This document shows positions 14,726-14,883 of a DNA stretch of 14,883 nt, piece after piece. Under the pieces are notes generated by a model. It ran no database searches, was not told where the DNA came from, and saw only the letters and a list, made by a program, of their open reading frames with translations. A program made the translations under genes and the position numbers. Each line of letters starts with the position of its first letter. The stretch's first letter is position 1. The DNA is from an uncultured Clostridia bacterium (GTDB lineage: Bacteria; Bacillota; Clostridia; TANB77; CAG-508): positions 1-14,883 of the forward strand of contig CAPNAQ010000027.1 in assembly GCA_948663505.1 (NCBI GenBank), given 5' to 3'.

Positions 14726-14798
14726 GTGTCCAGAGGGATTCGAACCCCCGATCTGCAAGTTCGTAGCCTGCCATTCTATCCAGCTAAACTATGGACAC
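14722..14798 (-). tRNA. tRNA-Arg (anticodon ACG)
   Basis: The 77-nt gene folds as a full cloverleaf. The 7-bp acceptor stem is GTGTCCA/TGGACAC. The D arm is GTTT-AGCTGGATAG-like, the anticodon stem GCAGG/CTTGC, the loop CTACGAA, and the T arm carries GGTTCGAATCC. CCA is encoded. The anticodon ACG (complement of 14762-14764) marks the arginine tRNA whose A34 is converted to inosine by TadA, encoded at 1158-1619. It is monocistronic, with its own promoter and terminator. Confidence 0.97.
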
Positions 14799-14817
14799 AA
14801 ATTCATAATACTTTTTA

Positions 14818-14846
14818 ATTATACAGTTAAAGAATAAATATTTCAA
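14818..14846 (-). promoter_or_regulatory. Sigma-A type promoter of tRNA-Arg
   Basis: The - strand has -35 TTGAAA at 14841-14846, a 17-nt spacer and a consensus -10 TATAAT at 14818-14823. Transcription would start near 14811, about 13 nt before the mature tRNA 5' end. Confidence 0.85.
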
Positions 14847-14883
14847 GTAAAAATTTAAATTTTATATTAAACTTCTACAACTA

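Overview
The window looks like chromosomal DNA from an AT-rich member of the Clostridia (low-GC Firmicutes). The RpoB and RpoC sequences are of Firmicute type, with a short RpoC and a long acidic RpoB tail. Shine-Dalgarno sites are strong (AGGAGG-like), promoters are sigma-A type, and every intact gene ends in TAA. All tryptophans I could place in RpoB and RpoC are TGG, so the standard bacterial code applies. The species cannot be fixed from this sequence.

Layout, left to right. (1) 1-1083, + strand: a nagZ-type glycoside hydrolase family 3 gene, cut at its start codon by the window edge and broken by a one-base frameshift inside its DQEGGRV motif. (2) 1085-1159: two tandem 33-nt hairpin repeats between the convergent ends of nagZ and tadA. 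(3) 1158-1619, - strand: tadA, the tRNA adenosine deaminase. (4) 1858-9509, - strand: a stand-alone rpoB-rpoC transcription unit with its own promoter, a leader of about 260 nt, and an intrinsic terminator after rpoC. The 348-bp gap between rpoB and rpoC is packed with inverted repeats. Both genes appear to use non-ATG starts (TTG and GTG). rplJ/rplL are not upstream and rpsL is not downstream. (5) 9900-10347: a strong, possibly bidirectional terminator and the decayed 3' end of an unidentified gene. (6) 10365-11015, - strand: a Bax-inhibitor-1/YetJ family membrane protein with a clear promoter. (7) 11205-11666, - strand: an unidentified 153-codon gene with an excellent promoter and Shine-Dalgarno site but an in-frame TGA at codon 15. 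(8) 11813-14615, - strand: three tightly coupled genes of unknown function, led by a 711-aa protein with a zinc-metallopeptidase HEFLH motif and an internal repeat. (9) 14722-14798, - strand: tRNA-Arg(ACG) with its own promoter and terminator.

How the parts relate. RpoB and RpoC form the core of RNA polymerase. TadA deaminates A34 of tRNA-Arg(ACG), and that tRNA lies at the other end of the window, so enzyme and substrate are both present. The right-hand part (about 10.0-14.6 kb) is accessory in character: a gene remnant, a nonsense-interrupted gene, and an unidentified metallopeptidase operon immediately downstream of a tRNA gene. That operon is the best candidate here for an undescribed system, but its function is not deducible from sequence alone. 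No CRISPR array, insertion sequence or integrase was seen.
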